A stretch of DNA of 64,000 nucleotides from Hellea sp039977295 (GCA_039977295.1 JBDWDN010000009.1:372001-436000); one strand, 5' to 3'; shown: positions 55,218 to 63,891, counted from the stretch's first letter. Numbers and translations: made by a program. Notes: generated by a model from the sequence alone, not told the origin.

Positions 55218-57272
55218 CTAACCGTGCGGATCGTCAGGATTAAAAGGCGCTTCGTAACTCGAGGCCTGATCCAAAGACCCCGCTGATTTCCCTGTCAAAT
55301 AAGGATTTGCGTTTAAATCCACGGCGGCAGAGCCATCCGTGAACGGTATAGCGGCTGTGTTAGGATCATAAGGGGTCAAGACAGCTTGCCCTTGTGATTG
55401 CAGTACAGGATTTTGTCCATATTGCGATGTTGTGCTGTCGGCATATGGCGTTTGACCGTAACTATGATCGGCATAAGGCGCTTGCGCCTGATAGGGCTGT
55501 GCATAACTGCCCCCTGAGGCGTAGTTTTGCTCTGCCTGCGCATAGGCACCAGCGTCATATTCTGCCGGCTGATGGTTGTAAGCGGCCGGGTCAAATTCCG
55601 CAGCCACAGGGACTGCGGCGGTCGCAAGTTCTGCGGCAGGCATATGGGGCGCTTGCCCTGGCGAGTGGGACGGCGCGTAAGGCGAAACAGGTTCAGGAAT
55701 ATAATTTGCCTCTGGATGCATAACGGTCTCGCGACGCGACGCGGGCGCAGCATAGAGGCGAGGATCCAAGAAGACCCGCAATAGAGCCATCATAAATAAT
55801 GTTAAACCCCAGGCGAATGACGCCCCTACAAATGCCAATAAGCGCGTATTTCGGCCCTTATTCGGATATTTCGGCCAAGAGATAACTTTGACATTTTCAT
55901 TGGTAGCTTCGGCTTGCTGTTGATTAACCAAAGCTTCTTGTTCTTTGGAGTTATAGTTTTTCAGCCGAGCATCCAGCGTATCACGTTGACGCAATAAATT
56001 TGCGTAATCAGGGCTAAGCGCTGTTAAGCGGCGGACTTTACTATCTGCGCCATCGAGCTGACGCTGGAGGGTAAACTCTTTCTCACGATAGCTATCAGCT
56101 GTGGCTTGCAATGTATTGCGGCGGGTCAATAAGGCCTGGTACACGGTGTTAGGGCCGACGCGGCGGCGACCCGTAGCTTTCCCTGAATTCGACGTTTGCA
56201 GTGACCTAAGCTCCGCCAGTTCTGTTTGCTTTTGGCGCACAGGGTCGCTTGTCGGTAAATATTTCGCAAGAAGCTGTTTAAGCTCAAGCTCTGCCTGCGC
56301 AACGCGTCCAGAAGCCGGATCTTCTCGATAGAGGTCTACTTGCTGCGGCGTTCCGCGAAGTTGGTTTTCAACCGTCGCAAGCCCGGCTTCTGTTTCCGCC
56401 ATTTGCGCCCGTAAGAAATTCAAGGACGCGCGGAGCTCTTCTGTGCGTTTACGCGCGCCGCCCTGCTCTGAGTCAAAATCGGAAATATTATTTTTTTGCA
56501 GCAAGCGCGCAATCGCGCCCTCATTTTGATTAAGCTGCCGCTCTGTGTCTTTACGGCGCTCAGTAATAATCCCCGCAGACCCTTCGACAAATATTTGGCG
56601 GCGATAAGATTGATAAGCGAGGATAAGTTGATTCAGCGTTTCAACCGCAACTTCGCCGTTTTCATGTTTATAGGACAAATCAATAAGCGATGATTTGGGA
56701 CGGGGCGAAACCATGAATGATCGATCCATCTTTCTATACATCTCAGAGCGTGCTTCCATTTTCAGCCGCTCATTATTGCCCGCTTCCTGTAGCTTCTTCA
56801 TGCCTTGAGGATCAAAACTTCTAGCATATTTACTGGTCGGCCCTGTCATAATGCCAAAGACCTGTTCGATGATTTCAGCGTTTTTGAGAATACCGACTTC
56901 GTTAAGCGCGATGGTATCTGCTGTTATTGTCATGCCAGCTTGGCCAGGCTGTCCTGTTATGGGCTGATAGACATATTCATCGCCAATTTGCACCAGAATA
57001 CGCGCGTCGCCTGTATAGCTGCGTTTAAAATCCTTCGTTAGATGCCAAGCGAGTCCAGAGCCAATCAGAAACAGAGGCACGACCCAGAAGAGCTGACGCC
57101 CAAAAGACTTGAGCATTTCGCCTAGGCGGATATTGGGCATACCATTGGCATAGTCACCCACCGTCAGATCCGCAGCGCGAGGCGCATAGGCATGAGGGGG
57201 TGGATTTACAGGGGTCATCCCATCATCGCCGCCCCCAGCGGTGATCTTCTTTTTTCGGCGCAAGAATGCCAT
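55218..57272 (-). CDS. hfsA: Polysaccharide chain-length/co-polymerase protein with tyrosine-rich tail
   Basis: 684 residues. A first membrane segment (LFWVVPLFLIGSGLAW) is near residue 60, followed by a long periplasmic coiled coil (~200-450) and a second segment (GASFAWGLTLFMMALL) near residue 490, the layout of Wzz/GumC proteins. The remaining ~180 residues are Pro/Gln/Ala/Tyr-rich with about 15 tyrosines and no Walker A motif. ATG 57272 is favoured over TTG 57278 because AAGGG precedes it. Confidence 0.78.
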   Translation of the reverse strand: MAFLRRKKKITAGGGDDGMTPVNPPPHAYAPRAADLTVGDYANGMPNIRLGEMLKSFGRQLFWVVPLFLIGSGLAWHLTKDFKRSYTGDARILVQIGDEYVYQPITGQPGQAGMTITADTIALNEVGILKNAEIIEQVFGIMTGPTSKYARSFDPQGMKKLQEAGNNERLKMEARSEMYRKMDRSFMVSPRPKSSLIDLSYKHENGEVAVETLNQLILAYQSYRRQIFVEGSAGIITERRKDTERQLNQNEGAIARLLQKNNISDFDSEQGGARKRTEELRASLNFLRAQMAETEAGLATVENQLRGTPQQVDLYREDPASGRVAQAELELKQLLAKYLPTSDPVRQKQTELAELRSLQTSNSGKATGRRRVGPNTVYQALLTRRNTLQATADSYREKEFTLQRQLDGADSKVRRLTALSPDYANLLRQRDTLDARLKNYNSKEQEALVNQQQAEATNENVKVISWPKYPNKGRNTRLLAFVGASFAWGLTLFMMALLRVFLDPRLYAAPASRRETVMHPEANYIPEPVSPYAPSHSPGQAPHMPAAELATAAVPVAAEFDPAAYNHQPAEYDAGAYAQAEQNYASGGSYAQPYQAQAPYADHSYGQTPYADSTTSQYGQNPVLQSQGQAVLTPYDPNTAAIPFTDGSAAVDLNANPYLTGKSAGSLDQASSYEAPFNPDDPHG

Positions 57273-57295
57273 GGACAACCCTTCAAATGATTCTG

Positions 57296-57303
57296 TTAAC
57301 CAT
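57296..57303 (+). promoter_or_regulatory. CtrA-like half-site TTAACCAT
   Basis: In the 117-base region between the divergent chain-length and export genes. It is repeated in weaker form as GTTAAC at 57342-57347, giving a cluster. Confidence 0.4.
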
Positions 57304-57318
57304 AAGACAGGTCAAAAT

Positions 57319-57334
57319 TTAACAATTCCTTATC
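57319..57334 (+). promoter_or_regulatory. Near-consensus CtrA full site TTAA-N7-TTATC
   Basis: TTAA, seven bases, then TTATC, one base from the TTAA-N7-TTAAC consensus. It lies 56 bases upstream of the export gene start, where a regulator could affect both divergent promoters. Confidence 0.4.
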
Positions 57335-57389
57335 CATTCTTGTTAACTATTGAAAAAAGTCGAAAAACATCTGCCCTAAGGCCATTTTA

Positions 57390-58355
57390 ATGATCAAATA
57401 CATCAAATCCCCGTTAATCGCCCTATTTATGGGCGTTTCGGCTGTTGCGATGCTGGGTGATTCATCCGCTTTTGCACAAAATCGCTATGGTAGCCCGATG
57501 CCGAATCAGGCCCCCATGGTTAATCAAAATCTGCGCCCTATGGGCCCAATGATGCATCCCGCCATTAACCATGCCCCGTATTACGGCCAAAATCATGGTC
57601 AAGCACCGGGTCGTTACATACAAAATAATCAACCTAAAAAATATAGCGGCGTCATGGCTCGCCTGCGCGGTGAGAAACATCTCGCCTATCAAATGCGCGC
57701 GCCGCATCCAGGCATGGGCATGTTCCAACAATGGGTCAATTATGAGCCAGAATATACGCTGCACCCCGGCGACCAACTCGATATCGTTGTCTCCAGCGCG
57801 CCTGAATTATCTCGCACGCTTACCGTAGGCCCAGATGGACGTGTTGTGATGCCCATGAGCAAGCCCATCATGGCGGCAGGCCGCACATTTACGCAGGTGC
57901 AAGGCGAGCTCTCGGCAGAACTCGCCAAACAATTACGCGACCCTACACTCGCCGTCACGCCGCGCGCCTATTCGCCAGAGCAGATTTATGTCGGGGGTCA
58001 AGTGGGCCAGCCTGGGACTTATACACTTCCGGGCCGTATAGGCGCGCTTGAAGCGCTCATGATGGCCGGCGGCATGCGCCCCACAGCCCGCGCCCGCAAA
58101 GTCGCCATCCTCCGCCGCGCGCCCAATGGCGGCATGATGATGCGCACGGTCAATATTCGAAACGGGCTTCTCAATATCCGCGAATATAATGATAATATGC
58201 AGCTAAGGCGCGGCGATATCATCTTTGTCCCGCAGTCAAATATCGCAGAGATCGGCACATGGATGCAAAACTTCAGAAACGCCCTGCCCGTCGATTTTAA
58301 TCTGAGCTATCAGTTCGGCGCCAATGGCGGCGGAACCACGGTTGTGTCTCCTTAA
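57390..58355 (+). CDS. hfsD: Outer-membrane polysaccharide export protein (Wza/HfsD type)
   Basis: 321 residues with a signal peptide (cleavage near AFAQ), then an N-terminal Met/Pro/Asn-rich region, the export domain (HPGDQLDIVVSSAPELSRT, VGPDGRVVMP) and a SLBB-like domain (VYVGGQVGQPGTYTL-like IYVGGQVGQPGTYTLPG). It lacks the usual lipobox. It forms or supports the outer-membrane channel for the polymer. Named by synteny, divergent from the chain-length gene. Confidence 0.8.
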   Translation: MIKYIKSPLIALFMGVSAVAMLGDSSAFAQNRYGSPMPNQAPMVNQNLRPMGPMMHPAINHAPYYGQNHGQAPGRYIQNNQPKKYSGVMARLRGEKHLAYQMRAPHPGMGMFQQWVNYEPEYTLHPGDQLDIVVSSAPELSRTLTVGPDGRVVMPMSKPIMAAGRTFTQVQGELSAELAKQLRDPTLAVTPRAYSPEQIYVGGQVGQPGTYTLPGRIGALEALMMAGGMRPTARARKVAILRRAPNGGMMMRTVNIRNGLLNIREYNDNMQLRRGDIIFVPQSNIAEIGTWMQNFRNALPVDFNLSYQFGANGGGTTVVSP

Positions 58356-58796
58356 CGAACATTAGCGAATAACGCTCCGTTGGTTGGTTCGAAGAATCAA
58401 ACGAGGCGGCTGTAGTGTGTTTAACCATCAGAAAATACCGCTCTGTTAGTTGTTTCGCAGAAACAAGTGACAGGGCTGTAGTGTGTTTTCTGATGCGCGG
58501 CACGTATCGCCGCTAGCGATAGCATGCTTCCTGATGCCCTAACACTTGGTGCGCATTAATCGACTGCCCGCTCATGCTCACAAGACTATTATTATGTGAG
58601 CTACATCCCGTGGGCACCTACAGCGCTCGAACACTAAACTTATATATCCACTGTCACCATGAATCACTCCCATCTCTCGATGGGATGAGCGGAAAACAAG
58701 TCGGGCAATGACAGAATGATGTGTCACCATGCAAAGCAGAAGTTATTCTGCACTTTGAAACAGGTCAGGCCTAAGCCATGCCCGCTTTCTTAACCC
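58356..58796. repeat. 441-base gene-free region with tandem hairpin repeats
   Basis: Two imperfect units of ~65 bases (from 58373 and 58439) share CGCTC.GTT.GTTG.TTCG and GGCTGTAGTGTGTTT. Each contains a 7-bp hairpin: TTGGTTC/GAATCAA (58384-58400) and TTGTTTC/GAAACAA (58450-58466), the second paired fully where the first has a G-T wobble. CATCAGAAAA (58426-58435) and TTTTCTGATG (58486-58495) form a further perfect 10-bp inverted repeat around unit two. Downstream are CCCATC-TCTC-GATGGG (58669-58684) and two copies of TGTCACCATG. No gene was seen. Confidence 0.6.
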
Positions 58797-59087
58797 TTAA
58801 GCCGCAAGCAATTCACGGTTCTCAGCTAACCATCCACGTGCTGCGCGCTGCGCAAGTGTCAAATCATCATGGCTCATTTCCATTTTGATTTCTGCGCAAT
58901 AGCTCTTGGCAGGGCTGCTGCCCATCATTGCGGCGAGGCTAAACCATTTATGCGCCTCAACGAAATCAGGACCGCGGTCCTCTAGGTCTGTTGAATAGAT
59001 CAAACCTAAGCGGAAAAGATCTTCCGATTTAGCGCCAGCTTCGATTGCGGCTTCTGCTTCTTTTACTTCTACATCTGTAAAGGCCAT
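58797..59087 (-). CDS. Small Sel1/TPR-like protein
   Basis: 96 residues starting MAFTDVEVK; GGGAGG precedes ATG 59087, making it a better start than the ORF's earlier codon. It contains one Sel1-like unit (FVEAHKWFSLAAMMG) with a helical C-terminus (AQRAARGWLAENREL), a form common in alphaproteobacteria. Cytosolic; function unknown. Confidence 0.72.
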   Translation of the reverse strand: MAFTDVEVKEAEAAIEAGAKSEDLFRLGLIYSTDLEDRGPDFVEAHKWFSLAAMMGSSPAKSYCAEIKMEMSHDDLTLAQRAARGWLAENRELLAA

Positions 59088-59476
59088 AACTGCCTCCCCA
59101 TATTTTTTCTTCACCTAATAGCTTCGGGAGCCCATGCTCTTCGAAGAAGCGTTTGTCGGATTTTTGTTCCGCTCTCATCGCTTAAATGGACTGTGTGCCA
59201 GTTCAGATAAATATAAGGTTAATTAAAATAAAGGTTAATCAAGTTTTATCTGTGTTAATTTAAGTAAATATAAGTTACTTTTAAATTTATACATGATTAA
59301 AATAAGGTTATTGCACATTTTATACTATAAAAAGTAAAGTATAAACTCAGAAACAGACAAGCAAAGTAACAGTATTAGACGCCTAAAAAAAAATAATTTT
59401 TATAAAAAAAAGATCATTTTAGCCGATTTATTATTGCTCTTTCCCGTTTTGGCACGATCTCAATGGACGAGTTCTG
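59088..59476. other. 389-base AT-rich intergenic region
   Basis: No gene is seen. It contains the iteron-like repeats and homopolymer A runs around 59384-59410, near the 3' end of the lipoprotein gene. It probably carries the promoter of the small Sel1 gene. Confidence 0.5.
59209..59310 (+). repeat. Iteron-like AT-rich direct repeats
   Basis: Four copies of AAATA(T/A)AAGGTTA: 59209-59221, 59225-59237, 59266-59277 (weaker) and 59299-59310, same direction, upstream of the minus-strand Sel1 gene. The surrounding bases 59180-59430 are strikingly AT-rich. Possible regulator or nucleoid-protein sites; an origin is not shown. Confidence 0.45.
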
Positions 59477-60130
59477 TCATAAATCTTCTAACTCGCGGGC
59501 CTTATCCATCTCTTCACAAGCGCTATAATTATCAAATTCATAGCGTATCACAATATATCCCGTAACTTCATCTGTTGCTCGTGAACGCAGTGAAATAGAT
59601 TCAAGATTGTGAGGTAACACATTTGAACTGGTTTCCTGCCAGTGAGCTTCATATGAACGTTCGCCAACTTCAATGGCTTTCATCCAATTTTCGTCTTCCG
59701 GAAATTTTGCCTTGTCCACAATACTGTCATATTCATCAGCGGGCATTCCATATTTTTTAGACAACGCTTGATAGACACGCGTATATTCCCGCCTCAACAT
59801 TTCGCCATTCTTGGTGGTTTCAACATCGCGTCCTACACCAATAAGAGCGCACAACCCATCTGGGGCGAACTTCATATTATAGAAATCGAATAATGAACTT
59901 TGGCGCGGGACGTAATCCGTTTGATAAAAATTGTAATCAACTTCACGTAAAGAGCTAAAGCTCTTTTTCGTCATTCCCATCTCAACACCAAGAGGCCCAA
60001 CATCAGCGTCCTTATCGAAGGTGCTTTCAGGGGCAGTAAATATCGCCTCTATTGGCTGACAAGCTGAGAGCCCAATGACTGCAATTAGCAATATAAGAAT
60101 GGCTCGGACGAGGAAATCAAATCTAAACAT
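59477..60130 (-). CDS. Lipoprotein, unknown
   Basis: 217 residues with a hydrophobic signal ending in the lipobox LSAC (Cys about residue 24). The mature part includes a VGPLGVEMGMTKKSFSSL segment typical of small periplasmic proteins of unknown role. ATG 60130 overlaps the nitroreductase stop by 8 bases, so translation is coupled. Confidence 0.72.
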   Translation of the reverse strand: MFRFDFLVRAILILLIAVIGLSACQPIEAIFTAPESTFDKDADVGPLGVEMGMTKKSFSSLREVDYNFYQTDYVPRQSSLFDFYNMKFAPDGLCALIGVGRDVETTKNGEMLRREYTRVYQALSKKYGMPADEYDSIVDKAKFPEDENWMKAIEVGERSYEAHWQETSSNVLPHNLESISLRSRATDEVTGYIVIRYEFDNYSACEEMDKARELEDL

Positions 60131-60812
60131 AGAATTTCGCGACGTCTTTGAGTTCCGCGCGGTCCGCATAAAGCCCGTTCACCTTATGCTCGGGATTGCC
60201 ATATCCAAGCGCCATACCGACAAGAACTTCTTCCTCTTCAGGGATGTCCAGCAAATCAGCGGGGACAGAGGACCAATTACGCCACCAGCCTTGCGGCGCG
60301 GTATGAAGCCCTTCTTCGCGCGCCAGCAGCATTAGCGACTGTAGAAAAATCCCGATATCCATATATTGCGGCGGCTCTAGGCGCTTATCACCAGTAATGA
60401 TAAGCCCCACAGGGGCCTCAAAGAACTTTCCATTTTGCGACAGCCACGCAAGGCGGCCCATTTTATTGTCTTTCTCAATACCCAAAGCCGCATACATGTC
60501 TTCGCCTAGCTTATACCGCCAAGAACGTTGGGGCTCCCAAAGCGGTGACGGGTAAGCGCGGTAGGTTGGCTCTTCTTGCTGACCTGACATCATACGCTTT
60601 ACGCAAGCCGCTTTAAATTTCGTCAAGGTTTCTCCCGTCATAACATGGAGCTTCCAAGGCTGTAAATTACCGCCCGAAGGGCTGCGCAGAGACGTGGTGA
60701 GGATACGCGAAAGGACATCGTCTGGAACAGGGGTGTCAAGAAAATCACGGCAGGTGATACGGCTATTAAGCGCGTCTGTGACAGAGGGGGTTTTATCAGT
60801 ATTGAGCGTCAT
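60123..60812 (-). CDS. Nitroreductase family FMN oxidoreductase
   Basis: 229 residues. SRITCRDFLDTPVPDDVL and RSPSGGNLQPWKLHV are the FMN-binding start of the nitroreductase fold, with QSLMLLAREEGLHTAPQG and VGMALGYG near the end. It reduces nitro- or quinone-type compounds with NAD(P)H, probably as a dimer in the cytosol. The natural substrate is unknown. Confidence 0.85.
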   Translation of the reverse strand: MTLNTDKTPSVTDALNSRITCRDFLDTPVPDDVLSRILTTSLRSPSGGNLQPWKLHVMTGETLTKFKAACVKRMMSGQQEEPTYRAYPSPLWEPQRSWRYKLGEDMYAALGIEKDNKMGRLAWLSQNGKFFEAPVGLIITGDKRLEPPQYMDIGIFLQSLMLLAREEGLHTAPQGWWRNWSSVPADLLDIPEEEEVLVGMALGYGNPEHKVNGLYADRAELKDVAKFYV

Positions 60813-60979
60813 AAATTAGATCTTTTCTAAGGGCTATTTTTTTCTTGAAATTATTGTTTCAAATTAAGCAAACATAATCAAGCAAAGCCAGCCCCAATCA
60901 TCGACGCGCCAAATAAAGAGCGGTCCTGAATTTTCATGTTTAATTCCAATGGATATAGCTAAGTTGTGCAAAGCGATCC

Positions 60980-61546
60980 TCAACCAATACGCTTATCTTG
61001 GTTCTTAAAAAGCAGATAAAAACCTCTTAAGGTTTTTATAACGCCGGTGATAAACGCAATTGAACTAAGAATTAGCCAAATAATAGCAAAGCCCCACATA
61101 ATAATCGGGTCATCCATCCCTTTACTAAAATTTTCTGGTAAGGGACCAATAGCAATGCCAATCAGAAAAAGTCCCATAGGCACCGCTATTAGTCCAAAAA
61201 CCAACACACCTAGCGCATTCACCCACTCCTCAACCCCATATCCGTTAACCTCGACAGGCTCTTGCAATGTGCTCGTGTATTTGTCTGGTTCTGACGCCTT
61301 CCCGGCAAGAAGGCTCCACACGCCTTTAACAATATCGTATATTGCGAAAATTACACTTAGGATTCCATTGAGAAAAAACAATCCCAAGAGGACAATAGTG
61401 ATGACCGCAGATACAAGGGAATGCTCACCGCTTGACCAGTAAGCATAACTAAACCAAGCCGCTATGGCCGTCGCAATCAGACCCCAGAGCAAAGTTACGA
61501 CTGCATTTGACCAATATTTAAACCGTCTAGGGGTGATATGAGGCAT
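60980..61546 (-). CDS. Four-segment membrane protein, unknown
   Basis: 188 residues with about four membrane segments (for example GLIATAIAAWFSYAYW and LGLFFLNGILSVIFAIYDIV). No catalytic motif was recognised. Confidence 0.65.
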   Translation of the reverse strand: MPHITPRRFKYWSNAVVTLLWGLIATAIAAWFSYAYWSSGEHSLVSAVITIVLLGLFFLNGILSVIFAIYDIVKGVWSLLAGKASEPDKYTSTLQEPVEVNGYGVEEWVNALGVLVFGLIAVPMGLFLIGIAIGPLPENFSKGMDDPIIMWGFAIIWLILSSIAFITGVIKTLRGFYLLFKNQDKRIG

Positions 61547-61649
61547 CTCACTTATATTGAATGACCTCTAAGATAAGAACGGGTGCTCTTTAATGATGTT
61601 AAAGTTTATAATAATGCCAAAGCCCGTTTTGGCCAGACTATCACGGCGT

Positions 61650-61904
61650 TTACTCAGGGAGGTTCTCTTGCGCCTTGCGCTTCATCACGGGCATAATAAT
61701 AAATTTCATTATACAAATTTGCATCACGACAACAAAGCAAAAAGCATATGCGATGAAATCCGATTGTAATACATTCACGATGTCGGTTAATTGAAGCGCC
61801 GCCAAGCCTATAAAAAGAAGCTGGAAAACATACATCAAGATTTCCATCACACGAATTTGCTTTAGGCGCTGCTCCAGCGTGTGGTGAGGCTTAAACTGAC
61901 TCAT
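61650..61904 (-). CDS. Two-segment small membrane protein
   Basis: 84 residues, two membrane helices and a basic C-terminus. AAGGA precedes the ATG at 61904; it lies 9 bases after the gatB stop and is probably cotranscribed with it. Confidence 0.65.
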   Translation of the reverse strand: MSQFKPHHTLEQRLKQIRVMEILMYVFQLLFIGLAALQLTDIVNVLQSDFIAYAFCFVVVMQICIMKFIIMPVMKRKAQENLPE

Positions 61905-61913
61905 GCCCAATCC

Positions 61914-63407
61914 TTACAATCCCAGCTTCTTGCGTAAAATCTCATTCACCGCCTGTGGATTAGCTTTACCTTGGCTGGCTTTCATCACCTGACCGACAAA
62001 GAAGCCGAGCAGTTTCGGGTTCTCTTTTGCGGCAGCGGCCTGGCCTGAGTTATCTGCGATGGCCTTGTCAACCATAGCTTCAATCGCGCCCATATCAGTG
62101 ACTTGTTTCAGGCCCTGTTTTTCGATGATCGTATCCGCATCGCCCTCGCCAGCAAACATACGCTCGAAGACGTCCTTAGCGATTTTACCCGAAATTGTCT
62201 TGTCAGTAATACGGTCAATCAAACCGCCCAGCATGTCAGCCGAGACGGGGCTATCTTCTAGCTCAGTGCTAGCTTTATTCAGCGCGCCAAACAAATCGCC
62301 CATCATCCAGTTCGCAGCGATTTTAGCGTCGCGGCCTTTTGCAACAGCCTCATAGAAATCGCTCTTGCCTTTATCAGCGGTCAGGATACGCGCGTCATAT
62401 TCAGACAGGTTATATTCAGCCATGAAGCGCGCTTTGATAGCGTCAGGCAATTCAGGGAGCCTGGCTTTGATACCGTCCACAAAGCTCTGCTCGAGCTCAA
62501 GCGGGAGCAAATCTGGGTCAGGAAAATAGCGGTAATCATGCGCGTCTTCCTTAGAGCGCATCGTGCGAGTCTCGCCCTTAACGCTATCAAAGAGACGCGT
62601 TTCTTGATCAATCGTGCCGCCCGCTTCGATAATGTCGATATGGCGGCGCGCTTCGAAGTTAATGGCTTGGCGGATGAAGCGCATAGAGTTGACGTTCTTA
62701 ATCTCGCAGCGGGTGCCGAGCTCTCCGCCTGGGCGGCGCACAGAGACATTAACATCGGCGCGCAAATTACCCTTTTCCATATCGCCGTCACATGTGCCGA
62801 GCGCGCGTACAATACCGCGCAGCTTATCGACATAGGCCGAGGCTTCTTCGGGCGAGCGCATATCAGGCTTGGAAACAATCTCCATCAGCGCCACGCCGCA
62901 GCGGTTGAGATCGACATAGGTTTCATCTGGCGAAAGATCATGGACAGACTTACCTGCATCTTGTTCAAGATGCAGGCGCTCAATCCCGACCGTCACTGGC
63001 TCTAGCGTATTACCGTCGGCATCAATCGGCAGAACCTCAATTTCGCCCTCACCCACAATCGGATGTTCAAATTGCGAAATTTGATAGCCTTGCGGAAGGT
63101 CGACATAGAAATAGTTTTTACGGTCAAAGCGCGAGAACAAATTGATCTTTGCGTTAAGGCCGAGGCCCGTTTTAACGGCTTGTTCTACGCAAAACTCATT
63201 TACCACAGGCAGCATACCCGGCATGCCCGCATCAACAAGGCTTACCTGACTATTCGGCGCAGAGCCATATTCGGTCGAAGAGCCCGAAAAGAGCTTCGAG
63301 TTGGAGGCGACTTGGGCATGAACTTCCAAACCAATGATGATTTCCCAATCACCAGTCTCGCCTTTGAGCCAATCTTTTTTATCCGCAACGCGGGGTGCTA
63401 TAAACAT
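61914..63407 (-). CDS. gatB: Aspartyl/glutamyl-tRNA amidotransferase subunit B
   Basis: 497 residues, full length for GatB. WEIIIGLEVHAQV and FSGSSTEYG open the cradle domain; DLNRCGVALMEIVSKPDMRS and YRYFPDPDLLPL are signature motifs; the C-terminal YqeY-like tail ends QAVNEILRKKLGL. GatB binds the misacylated tRNA and activates Glu or Asp for amidation in the GatCAB complex. gatA lies upstream, split from it by the DUF559 cassette. Confidence 0.97.
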   Translation of the reverse strand: MFIAPRVADKKDWLKGETGDWEIIIGLEVHAQVASNSKLFSGSSTEYGSAPNSQVSLVDAGMPGMLPVVNEFCVEQAVKTGLGLNAKINLFSRFDRKNYFYVDLPQGYQISQFEHPIVGEGEIEVLPIDADGNTLEPVTVGIERLHLEQDAGKSVHDLSPDETYVDLNRCGVALMEIVSKPDMRSPEEASAYVDKLRGIVRALGTCDGDMEKGNLRADVNVSVRRPGGELGTRCEIKNVNSMRFIRQAINFEARRHIDIIEAGGTIDQETRLFDSVKGETRTMRSKEDAHDYRYFPDPDLLPLELEQSFVDGIKARLPELPDAIKARFMAEYNLSEYDARILTADKGKSDFYEAVAKGRDAKIAANWMMGDLFGALNKASTELEDSPVSADMLGGLIDRITDKTISGKIAKDVFERMFAGEGDADTIIEKQGLKQVTDMGAIEAMVDKAIADNSGQAAAAKENPKLLGFFVGQVMKASQGKANPQAVNEILRKKLGL

Positions 63408-63431
63408 TTTATGTTCACTCTCTATTCTTAT

Positions 63432-63492
63432 CCTTCTCCTTGGGGAGAAGGTGTCTCAGCGTTTTGAAAAAACGCATAGGCGGATGAGGGGA
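63432..63492 (+). repeat. Left palindromic repeat of the DUF559 cassette
   Basis: CCTTCTCC-TTGG-GGAGAAGG (63432-63451), TGTC, a hairpin GCGTTTT-GAA-AAAACGC (63459-63475), then CGGATGAGGGGA ending at 63492, two bases from the DUF559 stop. The outer palindrome and inner CGGATGAGGGGA are shared in inverted orientation with the right copy. Confidence 0.8.
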
Positions 63493-63494
63493 AA

Positions 63495-63833
63495 TTAACT
63501 TTGGCCAACAAACCGCGTTAAACTCTCCATAACCCCATCAATATCATCATACACATCTGCATTCATAAACCGAATAACACGATATCCATGATCCTCTAAC
63601 ACTCTTGACCTTTCCAAGTCATATGCAATTTTGTCTTCGTGACTGGCATCATCCAGTTCAACGATTAGTTTTTCACTCTCACATAGAAAGTCTACGAAAT
63701 ATTTTGAGATGGGCACTTGGCGTTTGAATTTAAGCTTCAAAAATCTGCGACCACGCACTTCATCCCAAAAAATATCTTCAGCAGCCGTTTGCTTTCGTCT
63801 CAAATGCCTCGCGAATTCTATTCTTTCACTCAT
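63495..63833 (-). CDS. DUF559-domain endonuclease-like protein in an inverted-repeat cassette
   Basis: 112 residues. AEDIFWDEVRGRRFLKLKF, PISKYFVDFLC and LIVELDDASHEDK match the Vsr/DUF559 restriction-endonuclease-like fold, with the acidic/His-rich core (E-x-D, H). The gene fits exactly between the repeat ends: the ATG abuts the right repeat, whose GAGGGGAC could serve as ribosome site. Activity is not shown. It interrupts the gatA-gatB gap. Confidence 0.85.
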   Translation of the reverse strand: MSERIEFARHLRRKQTAAEDIFWDEVRGRRFLKLKFKRQVPISKYFVDFLCESEKLIVELDDASHEDKIAYDLERSRVLEDHGYRVIRFMNADVYDDIDGVMESLTRFVGQS

Positions 63834-63877
63834 GTCCCCTCATCCGTCCTTCGGACACCTTCTCCCCAAGGAGAAGG
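63834..63877 (+). repeat. Right palindromic repeat of the DUF559 cassette
   Basis: GTCCCCTCATCCG (63834-63846), short hairpin GTCC-TTC-GGAC (63846-63856), then palindrome CCTTCTCC-CCAA-GGAGAAGG (63858-63877). It is an inverted copy of the left repeat with a different inner hairpin. Confidence 0.8.
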
Positions 63878-63891
63878 AGAAGATGTGTTGC

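Noticed and set aside
58384..58400. T-arm-like GGTTCGAA suggesting a tRNA
   Set aside because: No acceptor stem, anticodon arm or D-arm surrounds it.
58297..58503. A 68-codon minus-strand frame with repeated KHTTA..ERY peptides
   Set aside because: The peptide repeat simply reflects the DNA repeat units; it starts inside the export gene and lacks a ribosome site.
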